DNA of 64,000 bases, from positions 43,408,196 to 43,472,195 of the forward strand of contig NC_052618.1 in the NCBI RefSeq assembly GCF_016545825.1, given 5' to 3'. The notes under the pieces were generated by a model. It saw only the letters and a program-made list of their open reading frames with translations. It did not search any database and was not told where the DNA came from. Shown piece after piece: positions 13,462 to 25,592 of this stretch. Position 1 is the first letter of the stretch. Each line of letters opens with the position of its first letter. This DNA comes from Eucalyptus grandis (lineage: Eukaryota > Streptophyta > Magnoliopsida > Myrtales > Myrtaceae). A program made the translations under genes and the position numbers.

Positions 13462-13920
13462 TGTCATGGTCTATGAATCCTCCCGTACTCGTCACACTTG
13501 TGAGTGGTGCTTGGGGTTATCGAGTGAAGAGTGAGGATGCAGAGGAGACGAACATAACTAGTTTGTGGGAGTGGCGTCAGGACAGTTGGTGCTAGGAGTT
13601 CTAGAATAGAAGGATTATATCACTTAGGAGCTCTGAAGGTGGGGTTAGCCCCCCGTATACAAACTGGTCAAGAGCTGATGCCGCTCTCTTAATGAGGCCA
13701 TGGCAGGCTGAAATCAATTGTTGAGCCTAAAGAGATTTGCTATCTCACTCGATGGACAAGATACTCGAGCGAAGCTGGGTGTGATATGATCTCGTACAAA
13801 AAACTTATTCATCGTATTGTTCACTAGAACAACTATAGAAGAAAGACTGGCCTGGTGAATTCTGCTCACCAAGCGCCACACAGGTCGTTCTGCGGCCAAG
13901 GAAACTACTGACCCGTGACA
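13462..13920 (+). repeat. TRIM 5' LTR
   Basis: The 459-bp left LTR, with TG and CA ends, is followed two bases later by the primer-binding site. Confidence 0.85.
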
Positions 13921-14531
13921 CATGGTATCGGAGCAAGAATACCTCTAGTAAGTGGGTGAGTCGGAGAATCGGACTCCTTGCTTCAGTATGGGTTGAACTA
14001 AGAAGTACTTGTGGTCTACCCAGTCCTACAAGGGCGGAGAGTGAATCGCCAGGGAAAAAGGTGCTTGGACAAAGCGCGACTCTCGACTAAGCTTCTAGGA
14101 TGACAATGGGGGCACTAGGAAGAGTCAGTTCCTCGCCAAGCAGATAAAGAGTTAGAGAAGAACCGAATCCTTGCTAAATAGGGATACGTTCCTAGATTGA
14201 TCAATGAATCTAAAGAAGAGGTCTACTGCCACGTTTTTAACATGGAAAGAACCTTCATTTGGTTTGTTGAGGTAAAAAATGCTTAGTAGGCAAAAATGGT
14301 GCGGCCAAAAGATGCAGAGCAAAAAATGCCACACTTGCCTAAAGAAAGCACAGGTGATTGAAAATGGCCCAAACAGCTGAGATCAAAAGAGGCTACAAAT
14401 AGAGCAAAACTTGTTTTGTGAGCGTGACCATTCAATGTGAAATTTTGAAAGTGGCACAAATAGGTTAAGGGATGCAAGGAAGCGACAAAATAGATCACAA
14501 CGAGGGCATTGCGAAACTGAGTGGGGGAGAA

Positions 14532-14980
14532 TGTCACGGTCCGTGAATCCTCCCATATTCGTGACACTTGTGAGTGGTACTTGGGGTTATCGAGTGAAGA
14601 GTGAAAATGCAAAGGAGGCGAACATAACTGGTCTGTGGGAGCGACATCAAGACAGTTAATGCTAGGAGTTCTAGGATAGAAGGATTATATCATTTAGGAG
14701 CTCTAAAGGCAGGGTTGGCCTCCCGTGCACAAATTAGTCGGGAGCTAATGCCGTTCTCCTAACGAGGCCATGATAGGCCGAAATTAATTGTTGAGTATGC
14801 TATCTCACTCGATGGACTAAACGCCCGAACGAAACTGGACGTGGTATGATCTCATACAAAGAAGCTATTCACTGTATTGTTCACTGGAACAACTATAGAA
14901 GGAAGGCTAGCTTGGCAAATTTCGCTGGCCAGGCGCCACACGGGTCGTTCCGCAGCCAAGGAAACTACCGACTCGGGACA
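14532..14980 (+). repeat. TRIM 3' LTR
   Basis: The 449-bp right LTR is preceded by the polypurine tract. It lacks about 10 bp present in LTR1 around 13725-13737. Confidence 0.85.
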
Positions 14981-16180
14981 CATGCTTGCTCCTTGAGTTC
15001 CATGAACCTACACTTTTATCTTTTAGAAGGGGTAGATGGCAATCTCAAATTAACTCCTCATTCTACCGAGAGAGCGACCACGTGAAGAGAGGGCCTTAAG
15101 CAAAGCTTTCTCGAAATTCATTTTCAAAATATTTTGAAGGTAGACGTAATGGTTCGTTTGAAACACTTCTAAGTTTGTTTATTTTTTATTTTTAAAATGA
15201 TGATTTTCATGAAATTGAATTCCATCATTAAAAAATGTGAGTTGCATGATTTACAAAAGCATCAATTGGATTCGCAATCAAAACCCAAAATGGAAAACAT
15301 GATTCTCAACAAGAATAAAAACAATGATAAAATACAAGAAACTCTTGTATAGATAAGAGTAAAAATCAACTCTTATCCTAGCTCTAGAATTCACTTCTCT
15401 ATGTGGTCAAACACGAGAATGTCATGGAGCATCACGCATAACTTGCAAAAAGACGACAATGTCAGTATGTGAATGTGAAAATAATCTCTCAATAAGGTCA
15501 CTTCTTACAACAAATCGAGACGACGGTACATGCCCCATAGTCCTCATATGGGATTTTAGTGGTTCGCCAAGATTTTATCACAAGATAAGACACCATTAAA
15601 AAAAATTGATCTGCGGTCATCAATCGAACATCCACTCTTATTCTAAAAGTTTCATCTACAAAAATGGCATTGATTTTTTAAAGATTGATTTATGATTTTA
15701 CTTCTTCAAAAATGAAGTGACTTTTGTTTTGAGAAATCTATACATGAAATATTAACTGAATTTCAATCCCGAATGTGAGAAATGAAGAATTTGATTGAAA
15801 ATATGATCTCAATTTTTTTTTTTAAGCCCAAAAATATAATCTTGACTTGAAGGAATTTCTAAACAAAAAGTGGTTTTGAGCCTATAATTGAAAATTTAAA
15901 CAAAGCCATGTGTTCAACTGGGCCAAATCAAAGTGTTTAGTGAAAGGGCTAGTAACAACTCATAGAGTAGGGTGAATAGGTGTGAAGAAATTTTTTTGCA
16001 AAGTTCAGTAGAAGTAATTCGCTTTTAGAAAATGACAAACTTTGAATGAGTTCATACTTTAGTAGTAACTACGAATAAAATAAAAGAGCTCAAGAGAGGA
16101 GAATAATAACACAGAGTTTATAATAGTTCGGTTTAGATCAAGCCTACGTCCATTCTCCCACGCTGACAACCTATTGGTTG
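14981..16180 (+). other. continuation of retroelement internal region
   Basis: Its left edge reads as the other side of the TRIM insertion site. The sequence is AT-rich, with no domain on either strand. It ends abruptly at the reverse-oriented LTR end at 16181. Confidence 0.4.
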
Positions 16181-17001
16181 TGTCACGCCCTGATCCTCGA
16201 TCACGTGCCCATCCCTTACCTAGTCGATTAATAGCGACATCCCATGATGCACCGCAGACCCCTTTCTTTCTAATATGCATGCGGAAGTAGACAAAAATCC
16301 CCAGACAATAAAACAATAGGATAGAAAAGTAGGCCATAATTTTCACAACATGAAAACACATAACCACACTTTTGTACAAGGTAGACTATATAGTATAATA
16401 AAATATTATTCACAAGTCTGACCTCCTATACGTTCGATGAGACTTATAGTTTGCAAAACAAGAGTGAGGTTTCAGTCCTCCACTCAGTCTTCATCTAGAT
16501 TCTCCTTCTGCTTCACAATCTTCCCTCCTTCCACGTTCCGGCTGGAATCTACCTTAGGGTACTCAGATGATCCTGGGCCTTCAAGGATGGGAACCACTGG
16601 ATTAATTACCTCTCCACCTCTAGGTTCTGCAATGCACTCCTCATACACAGGCACCTCAAATTCCGGTATCGGACCTTCTCTTCGCCCATCGCTATAATAG
16701 CGATACCATGCCCGGTATTGATGGGGCATCCTTTGTGTTCTACCCACATCCACCTAGATGATGGATTTCACCATTTCGTACTCCAGGCCTTCAGCGTGCC
16801 CAGGCATTGGCACGTGGAACTTATCCTCGGTGATTTCCTTTGGTAACCCAAAATAAATGGGAGGAGGTAGGGGTGCTGTTATCTACGGACCTGAAATGGT
16901 TATACAATAACCATTGAGACCACGTCTCAGCAAGTTCTACCCCCTAAGATTCAATTAGTAAACCAATACGTTAACAAGGCTACCTATGCACGCATGGGTC
17001 G
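16181..17001 (-). mobile_element. partial LTR in reverse orientation, cut by gap
   Basis: It begins TGTCACGCCCTGATCCTC, the reverse complement of the 3' end of the LTR at 2073-6212. On the - strand it aligns with 5740-6212: shared blocks include GAACTTGCTGAGAC, CTTACTTTTCTATCC-like words, TTCCGCATG and GGATCGGGGCGTGACA with substitutions. It runs into the run of N at 17002, so its other end is unknown. An 89-codon frame on the - strand (16484-16753) has no recognised domain. Confidence 0.7.
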
Positions 17002-17101
17002 NNNNNNNNNNNNNNNNNNNNNNNNNNNNNNNNNNNNNNNNNNNNNNNNNNNNNNNNNNNNNNNNNNNNNNNNNNNNNNNNNNNNNNNNNNNNNNNNNNN
17101 N
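17002..17101. other. assembly gap of 100 N
   Basis: Exactly 100 consecutive N, the usual arbitrary scaffold spacer. The real length is unknown. The left border of duplicated segment A is hidden here. Confidence 0.99.
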
Positions 17102-18249
17102 TCTCTTTTCTAATTACGATACACAAATAACTTTATATAAAGAGTAGTCGTAGAACGCATATTCGTGATGCATAATCTCATTGAGCCAATATTACAATTA
17201 GATCAATGTTATTCCATATTAAGAATAATGGTTTCAAATCAGATGCACAAATCTTTTGTCTCCATTTATTGTGTTCTAAATTTTTAATTCTGTAGATCTT
17301 CGGATGGTTTTCACGGCTTGTATGCACATGGTGAACCATTATTTGTCAATACGGGGGCATCATGCGACAGAGCCGTCTTGCCCCTCGAGCCTGGGTGGGT
17401 CGTTGTCTTCTCGTCCTCCCTACATCGTGCAATGATGTTTCTTACTGCAGAAATGCACGTAAAGCTTTCATCTTTACCCGTCAATTCCGCATTTCGGCGA
17501 ACTCATGAGTTCTTGATTTCTTTCACCCTAGGACTGTCCACCGTTTGTCTGCCTAAAATGTAACAGATCTTGAGTAAATTTACTTTTCAAGAATTTAAAA
17601 CTATTTCTTTATATCGAAATGGTAAATAGATTGAAAGATGGATGAATTTGAGACCGAAATTGACGAAGAACATGAACTTCCGCTTATGATGAACATTATT
17701 TAATCGTTTCGTTTTTTTTTGGAGCATTTGTATCGATGTATTATTACAAAAACTTCTCAAAGTTAGAGATGCCTTCCCATCGATGATTTTGCTAAATTCT
17801 CCGCAAAGTGAGCTGCCATCAAGACGTTAATTGAACAATTGAAAATGTTTATTATCAAGCATTTTTAAATTAAAAGAGATTCAATTACATAACTTCTAGA
17901 ATCTCTCAATTATGTTCTCTCCATAATGAATTATAACAGTTATGGACTATCTAAATGCTTTCGAGTGAGATTTTATTTTTCACTTGGTCTTAAGTTCTAT
18001 TTTTGATTCATTATAAAATCACCACTCTTTTTCAACGTTTTCATTAATTCAATATGACAATAAGCATAAAAAATCTGCACTAACTTTATTTCATGTATTC
18101 CTTTCACAATAATCTTCAACAAATACATTTAGAGTCTGCAACATTCCTATTTCTTTTTGTTCTTTTGTTCTCAGAAATTGAAAATGAATAAAATTCATTT
18201 GATAAATTTGTCAGTTAATTTTCTATACTTCGAATAGAAAAGTGGTTAG

Positions 18250-18670
18250 GGAATAGATTTATAATAGAAACAAGAACTATAAAAAAATATCTTATTGTTT
18301 TTCGGGAACAATTTTTGCAAATAAGTCATTTTCTTTCTTTTCTTTTTTCCTTTCCTCACGCTGCCACTCACCGTCCGCCATCGCTCGCTGCCTGTCTCTA
18401 CCCAACAACCAGCTAGAGGAGGAAGAAGAGGAGAGGAAAAAAAAAAAACAAAGAGAAAAAATCTCTAAAAATTATTAAAAATTAAAAGAAATTCTATGGC
18501 ACAAAAAAACTTGTGGGTTGTACTAAACAAATTCTTGCTTTTTTATTATTATGAAAATAAAAAATTTATGCAGTTACCAAACACGTTATTTTATTCCAAA
18601 ACTACTTCGGGAATAAAAATAGAAAATAATTATTTCTAAAAAAATTTCTGATATTACCAAACGCACCTTT
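18250..18670. mobile_element. MITE remnant shared by copies A and B
   Basis: The tract has a TTTTTATTATTATGAAAATA-like core and ends ATTACCAAACGCACCT. That is the style of a hAT-type MITE terminus. Its left terminus is not clear. The same block is present in copy B at about 54345-54780, so it predates the duplication. Confidence 0.4.
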
Positions 18671-20816
18671 CAACTTTGGTGGATATGTTCCTTAATGAAG
18701 TCAATATTCTCGGATATTATTAAAGTTATCTATTGCACAATGCGCTGCCTCTCGTCTAGTAAATCGTATAGAAAAAATAGATATGAAATGAGTATCACTA
18801 TAGAAAAGTCAGAAGTTCTTTATACATATAATATATAAAGTCGTTGCGCAATCTCTCGTTTCATTCGCAAAGCCAAGGAAAATCCCCATTAACCTTACAT
18901 ACTCAAGTAGTGCCCTTATTGAGACAAATGATAAAGCAAAGACATCTATGTTTTATGTAAAAGTCCACGAAATGTTCTATCAGGTTCATGTGGAACAAAT
19001 GTCTGAAACATTGGTACATACATCCATATTGATATATTATTAAAAACTCTTAAAAAGGTTTGCCCGAAAACTCAACACTTAAAATTGTCAATAGTTAAAG
19101 ACGCCTCATCTTTATTATTTTTGCCAAATCCTCGACAAAGCGAGCTGCTATCAGACGTCGTTTTCTATCAAGTATTGTCAATCAAAGGAGAATCGATTGG
19201 GTAATTCATATCGTCTCTTAATTATTTCTCTCCATATGGACTTCAAAACTCCATTGAGAGTGTATTTCAGAAGAGTAAATGCCGTCACTATGTTATGCTG
19301 TGGAGTGTCGCTCTTTCACTGTGCTTTAAGGTCTATTTCTATTAATTACAAAATAACAAATCATTTTCTACGTTTTGATTGATTCGGGACGACAATATGC
19401 ATTAAAAGGTCTGCACTAACATTGTTTCAAGCTCTCATCGCAGGATTATATTGAATAAGTGCATTTAAAACATCTGGCCGTGGTTAAAACTTATATAAAA
19501 ATGTTGAAATATAATATTTTGAAATATCAGGAGAATCCTTAGATTTATATCGTTATCTAGCATGATGCGTGGATCGTAAAGATGTCACGAGAAAATCACT
19601 TTAATAAAAGGTCATAGATTAAAAGCCTTTATAAAGCCGATAAGTAAATTCAATCGATTTCGCACCAAATACTAAAGAGATGTAATAGGTTGGGGAATCT
19701 GTTCACATTTGATATGCATTCACATGATGATAGATAGATATCATGTTCCGATGCTTCGATTCGGTAAATTGTAGGACTTGTCATCATCGTCCGTGGTGAA
19801 CCACTGCATTGCTACCGGTGGAGGTATCAAAAATGGGTTTAAAATCCATATTTTGACTCATATTTAATGGCGTGAGTCAAATGGGTTACCTTAAATTTTA
19901 AAAAACAAGCTTAAGTAGGTTATAAATGGGTTACTTAACAATTTAATTGGTCTTAAATGTGTATTAAATAGGTTACGTAACAAGCTTAAATGAATCATAA
20001 ACAGTCAATTTTTTTAAATTTTTTTATGACTTTTATAATTTTATAATTTTATAATTTTATAATTTTTATATTTTATTTTCCTTTTAAAAAAATATTTCTT
20101 AGTTGGTGGCTATCATGAAGACAATTGGCAAAGGGCCACATATGAGGGACAAGCTCGTTGACCTTTTGGCACCGGCGAGGGTCAAGCCTTGTCAATTTGG
20201 CGAGACTTGAGCTAGCTAGAGGTCAGCGAGCACTAGCTAGCGAGCTCGAGCTTGTAATCCGACCTCTAGCGAGGCTTGAGCTTGCCAGCATTGAGTAAGA
20301 GTTTAGCCTTGCTAGATCTGGAGAGGTGGAGCCTCGCCGAGGCGGGCTCAGCTGGGCTAGATCCAACTTTGGTTGATTTTAAATTTTGAATATCTATATT
20401 GATGTACTATCACAAAATCTTCTCACAGGATTGCCTGGAAACTTGAGACTTAAAACTATAGATAGTTAGAGATGTCTCAAAAAAAGTGAGCCGCCAACTA
20501 CTTGGACAATTGAATATGTTTATTATTGATTTTTTTTTTTTAATCAAAGAGAATCAATTACATAATTTCTACCGTCTCTTAATTATTTTCGTCCCTAATG
20601 AACTATAATAATTATAGACTATATAAATGCTATTGAGTGTGATTTTATTTTTCACTTTGTTTTAAGTTTTATTTTGATTTATTATAAAGTCACCACTCAT
20701 TTTCTATGTTTTCATCAATTCAATACGACAATATGAATTAAAAATCTGCACTACTTTGTTTCACGTGATTCTTTACACAATGGTCTTCGACATTCCACAT
20801 ATCCAACTTTGGTTGG

Positions 20817-21149
20817 TACGTTCCTTGATAATGTCATCGTATGATATTCTCAAACATTATTAAAGTTATCTAACGTGCAATGGTTAAATAGTTAAATGGC
20901 TAAACCAGCTGCCTTCATTTCCCCTGTAAAGCGTCTAGGTTGTTTCACCTAGCGGCTTCATCGTTAGGATCAGGCCCGGGGATTTTGGTTTAACCATTTA
21001 ACCCCGCCGGTTTGTCATTACCTCATTTTACGTTTGGGGTTGACTCCGATAAACGGGACAGTTTAAGGACTTGTCTAGGTCCTACGTTCCCTGATAATGT
21101 CATAGTATGATATTCTCAAACATTATTAAAGTTATCTAACGTGCAATGC
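20817..21149 (+). repeat. 66-bp direct duplication bracketing a 200-bp insert, only in copy A
   Basis: The tract from TACGTTCC through ATTATTAAAGTTATCTAACG occurs at 20817-20883 and again at 21083-21149. Copy B has it once (about 60030-60098). Between the two copies lies a 200-bp GC-richer insert containing CCCCTGTAAAGCGTCTAGG and TTTAACCCCGCCGG, not found elsewhere in the window. A 66-bp flanking duplication is too long for a normal target-site duplication. Confidence 0.75.
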
Positions 21150-21940
21150 TCGTCGTCTAGTAAATCGTACAAAAGAAATGCAACAGGAATATTGCTTTAG
21201 TAAAAGTCTGAAATTCTTTAGACGAATGGCTTCTCAAAAAGCCATGTTGGCAATCTCGCATTTCATTCGCAAAGCTGAGGAAAATCTATCCCCATTAACC
21301 TCACATAATTCTACAGTTCCTATTATTGAGACAAATTGACGAGGCAAACATATTTATGTTTGGTGTAAATTCCAAAAAAATGTTAGATCAAGTTCATGTT
21401 GGACAAATGCCTGAAACATTGGGAGAGATGTAAGAATTACTGGTCGACCTAGAGGACCCCCGAGAAGTATAGATACTTCAATATTTTGACTACAATCTAC
21501 ATTAGACTTGGGAATCTATAATATGTATTGTCTGAAGGGGCCATGAGAACCACAACACCCGATTTTAATAATAATTAAGTATGCACATAAACGATGTCCA
21601 TAACTTGTAATTTATCAATCGAAGAAAAGGTAGAAAGAGATTTCTTCCATCTTGGAGGAAAGTATAGCCTTATCCAATGTTCAGCCTAACATTTTATCTT
21701 ATCTTACTATAAGTGGTCTTTCAACGTGTGTAAAGGAGATGAAATCAGTCCCAATTACAAAAATTTGGGATTCGAATGTTCCTGACTCTTGGCCGACATA
21801 ATTTATGATCATGTCAACGAGTGGCCAGATTTTTGTTTATCATTTAATCTGATATCGCATCATTTGCAGCACAATTATGTAATGCGGCGAAAAAAAATAT
21901 CTAAGTCGTATTGTGACAATTTTACATTACATATGAGAAG

Positions 21941-24412
21941 TCAAATCAACTCTGAAAAGCTAATCAGTGTATATGGCGCCTGGAAATGGAGTCCTGAAAT
22001 TTCAATGTCTTGAGGGACATCAACAAGCTGCCTCTTTGCGTTGCTGGTTGTCCCATCCCTCGGTATCTCGAAGTTGATCCCGTAATTGGAACTCGAACCG
22101 GGTTCTTGGAGGAGATCGTTTTCGCGCCATGCATGTTGACCGTGATCATCGATGGCCGCCGACATTTGCCTCAAATAAGCTTTGCTTAGCATGCCTCTTA
22201 TCCCGCTGGGCCCTGATGGCCTAACATGGTACCTAGACCTGATTTTGGTACTGTAGTTCCCTTCTTTGAGTAGATTCGAATTTGAGATTTGCAGTGCTTA
22301 TAGCATAGGTTTGAGCAGCTTTCCTCCATTCAGAAGTTACCAGATCTCTGGCCTTGACTGTCTTTAAGCATTGAACAGGGCCGTCCACCTATTTCAATGG
22401 CCTAGAAGACAGCCACTTCCGCGCCTTGCTCTGCACACCCTGGTTAGTGAAAGTTTTCAGGTTTCAGTTGTCCATCAGCACTTGGCCCCAGCAAAAGAAG
22501 CCTAAGTGGAGATATTGCTCAATTTATTTGGTCACACTGCCCACATACTCTGTTGATGTTATAATTCTAAATGATGGATATGCATTGCCGGCACAAAGCT
22601 ATTTGATTCCGGCATTCTACTAGGAATGTCCTCGACCAAGGATGTCCCCCGACCGGTGGTCTGAATTTGAGATGCCATCGTCTTTGGTGGGAACGATGCA
22701 TATATGACTTGTTGCAGCCTAATCCGTTGCCTGTTGCTACCAAGTAAACCCTCGACTACATTCCGTCGAGCGATGCCAACTTTGGTTGTGCTTTGTGGAC
22801 TCCTGAAGGGCAATCTTGCGAAGGGGACTCCTTAGGTTAGGCTATCCTCGGTGGGAGTTCGCATGACAATCACACCCATCTGGAATTTGTCCTCTATGCC
22901 ACGACTTCCATCGAACTGCACATTAGGCCCAATCTGCACGATACTTTCTTCTCTAGGGGTGAAGTCATACGATGCCATTGCCATGCGCTCGTGCATGAGG
23001 AAAATCCCTTAAAAGTAAGCCGCGCGCTTATCAGTTGCTTGAGAAAGAAGCCTAATGCCATCTGCACAGGATCGACAGTCCTGCATCTTCTTGGAGTAGC
23101 CCCCCAGAGATGATGATTCAAGATCAGATCAGCCTCAATGCGGGCTATGGGATCGACTGCTAGTCATTGTTCTACAATGATATGTGATATGCTAGCTCCT
23201 TTAATCGATATATGTCGAACAAATCTGCTTGAAGAGCCTGATCGAAGAGATCCTTGTCTACTTTCATTGTCTCCTTTTTCTAGAAATCTCATCCAACCAA
23301 ATCCGCTCATTATTGTTTTACAAACGTACTAGCACGGAATAGAGTTCCTTGCTACTACATTGAACGGATTGGTAACTATCACATACCACGCCGGTAACTT
23401 GTTCATCTAGTTGCGTATTAGTAACTTTCAATAGGTTAAAACAAATATCAAAGTTTCTTTATTCCTCAAATTTACCAACCATTTTAATAATCTACCAACA
23501 TTTACTTTTGTGACTTACCAACCATTTGAAATTACTAAATCTTAATTTGATTGAGATACCAACATTCATTTATCAACATTGTTTTAGAAACTGATTTCTT
23601 TGTGATTTACCTATGATTACCAATGCTTTGAAGCACCAACTTCATTTAAAAATTTCCCGCCTTAGTTTCACCGACATATCACCATTCATCACATTAACAG
23701 AGTGCACCACAGCAATGGGTACAAGCCGAGCCAGGCCGGCAGCCCCCTCGTCCCGGACGCCCTAGCTTATGATGATCTAGGGAATGTCCACTTCCCTGGC
23801 CGTGCACTATCGCCACGGCATAGTCCCCATAGGCCTCATGCCCAGAGAAGTACGCGCTAGAGTTTCCCCTTGAGCCTGTTCGGGAGAGAATGAGTACTTT
23901 AGCGTGTCCCTGCCAGATTCAAGCCCAAAGGTCCTTGTCTAATCGGACATAGCATTGTAAAAGCCGTAGCAATACGCGAGCTGGTCGGTGTTACGCTCGA
24001 TGGTGCTGCCCAGGAACTGAACTGCCTTGCTTCTGGTGTTCATCCAGGCCGGGACACCCTGCGGTAGGTCGCCACCCAGCCTCCTTAGGGCATCCCTGGG
24101 TGGGAACAGCCCCCCGGCCTCCATGGCATTGTCCAGTATCTCGAAAGTCAGGCTGCCTCCCATGAGCCAGAACAGTTTCCAGTAGTTGCCCACCGCCCTC
24201 GTCTTGGGCTCCATAGCTGGGAGTCTCGCCGCCGCAGAGCCTGCGCCAGAGGCACGAATCATGCTGGGAACTTCGGGAGCCGTCGCCACAACCTGCTCCC
24301 TCGAGATGTACACCGTCTGATGAATTTTCCTATTGCACGAATGCACGTAAAAACTACTTTTCCCGTCATTCCATGCCTGGGTGGGTGGATTCAGCTCTCT
24401 TTTTCGGACCAA
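21941..24412 (-). pseudogene. unidentified decayed coding remnant, copy A
   Basis: On the - strand, open stretches with protein-like composition occur in order. They are 24412-23939 (157 codons from an ATG), about 23060-22840, 22813-22559 and 22192-21941. Frameshifts and stops separate them. The same stretches in the same order occur in copy B with mostly synonymous-looking or conservative changes, and a third piece aligns at 28749-29040. A shared motif in the 22813-22559 stretch is NVVE, then L-G--RQ-IR, then PPKT. I could not assign a family. It may be a broken gene of which only parts survive, or a gene captured by an element. Confidence 0.4.
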
Positions 24413-25060
24413 GCAAGTCCGATTCAGGCAAAAGATTTTAGAAGAAAATGATCAACAGAACCGAAAAAGAAATCTTGAATTCTTGCACTCTAAAGCTTTC
24501 TACATGTACTAGGCCTGTCCGCTGTTTTCCTGTCCGAAATGTATCAAGTCATGGGTAAATTTTACTTTTCAAGAACCTACCTACGCTGAAAATGATTTGA
24601 TTGCTTCGCATTTAATATTGTGCGTCTATATCTGTCTATTGTTACATACGCTTTTCAAAGAATTACCTAGAAACTTCAAGACTTAAGTAGTAGATGCTTA
24701 GAGATTATTTCTCCCTAGTCCTTATTAGTTTTGCTGAATTCTCAAACAAAAATAGCTGCTGCCTAGACGCCACCTCAACAATTTGGCGTGTTTTCCATTT
24801 CAGTATTATTAATTGATGGAAAAATCAATTATGTAAAATTCTACCATCTCTAGATCATTTCTCTCCATAACCCAGTTTAATATTTATGGAGTTTCTAAAT
24901 GTTATTGAATGCCTAGTTTAGAAAAATTGAATGTAATCATAAATTATATAGATGATAAGTTTTTGAAGAATCAAGTCGATAATTTTACACGATTTAACAA
25001 GTTTCATATGAATAATTTTGAGTAAAATCCATTGCATAAATTTACATATTTCTATATATC

Positions 25061-25592
25061 ATTGAGTTTATTGAGACAAATATATCTATGTGGACAGTAA
25101 AATCCATGAAATGATTTTTTAATTCTAATTTCAGAGTGAACCCCTTAAAAAAAAACCAAAAAAAAAAGAAAGAAAGAAGAAGAAAAAGGACCCGAATATT
25201 TTAATTAAAAATTGAGATTTTCTCATCAGTCTAGTAAAATCCAGCATTCAAACCCGCAAAATGAGAAGGAACCCGAAACTCCTGCGCTCGTTCTCCTGAA
25301 TCCTCCTGCGCCGTGCTTCCGCCGCCCGCCGCCGACTCCCGCCGGTCTCCGCCGCCGCACCCGCCGGTCCCTCCGTCCGTCCATAACCTGAAGGTGACTC
25401 TTTCTCCTCCTCAGCCCCTCTCGTGAAATCTCTTCCTCTGCAATTTCGTCGTCGCCGGCGTCTCTCCGTCGCCACCTCGCCGGACGCGCGAATCCCTAAT
25501 TCGCGGCGGGCGGCTGTCTCCGGCGCTTCTCTGTGGCGGAACCTCGCCGACTGCTCATGCGCTAGGAACCTCTGCGGCAGGAAATTCGAGAG
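25061..25592 (+). promoter_or_regulatory. MED21 upstream region and 5' UTR
   Basis: Copy A similarity fades here. An A-rich tract (25149-25192) is followed by a GC-rich, pyrimidine-leaning leader (25300-25590) up to the MED21 ATG. I see no clear TATA box close to the leader. ORFs on the - strand across the GC-rich part are antisense shadows. Confidence 0.5.

Larger units (their letters stand above)
13462..14980 (+). mobile_element. complete TRIM-like miniature LTR element
   Basis: LTR1 (13462-13920) starts TGTCATGGTC and ends GTGACA. LTR2 (14532-14980) starts TGTCACGGTC and ends GGGACA. They match along their whole length except for a short deletion in LTR2. A primer-binding site, TGGTATCGGAGC (13923), follows LTR1 and resembles the initiator Met-tRNA site. 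A polypurine tract, GTGGGGGAGAA (14521-14531), sits directly before LTR2. The internal region is about 610 bp and has no coding capacity, so the element is non-autonomous. CATG flanks both ends, as a possible 4-bp target duplication. Confidence 0.85.
17102..25060 (+). repeat. segmental duplication, copy A (about 8 kb)
   Basis: The segment aligns in the same orientation with 53935-64000. Order and spacing are kept, and I judge divergence by eye at about 5-8 percent with many indels. Anchors are CTCATTGAGCCAATATTAC (17174 and 54008), CATGGTGAACCATT, CATTTCATTCGCAAAGC and GGCGCCTGGAAATGGAG. It lacks the LINE present in copy B. It contains at least three diverged copies of an about 1.3-kb subunit, starting near 17735, 19025 and 20385, plus a partial copy near 24630. 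It ends shortly before the MED21 promoter. Confidence 0.88.

Noticed and set aside
13319..13595. ORFs of 60-71 codons near the TRIM
   Set aside because: They cross the LTR1 border and share no similarity with retroelement proteins.
16484..16753. 89-codon ORF on the - strand in the partial LTR
   Set aside because: Composition looks protein-like, but the aligned part of the other LTR (5750-5900) is not open in that frame; no domain.
20884..21080. tRNA-like or snRNA-like look of the 200-bp insert in copy A
   Set aside because: No A-box/B-box pair, Sm site or convincing cloverleaf was found.
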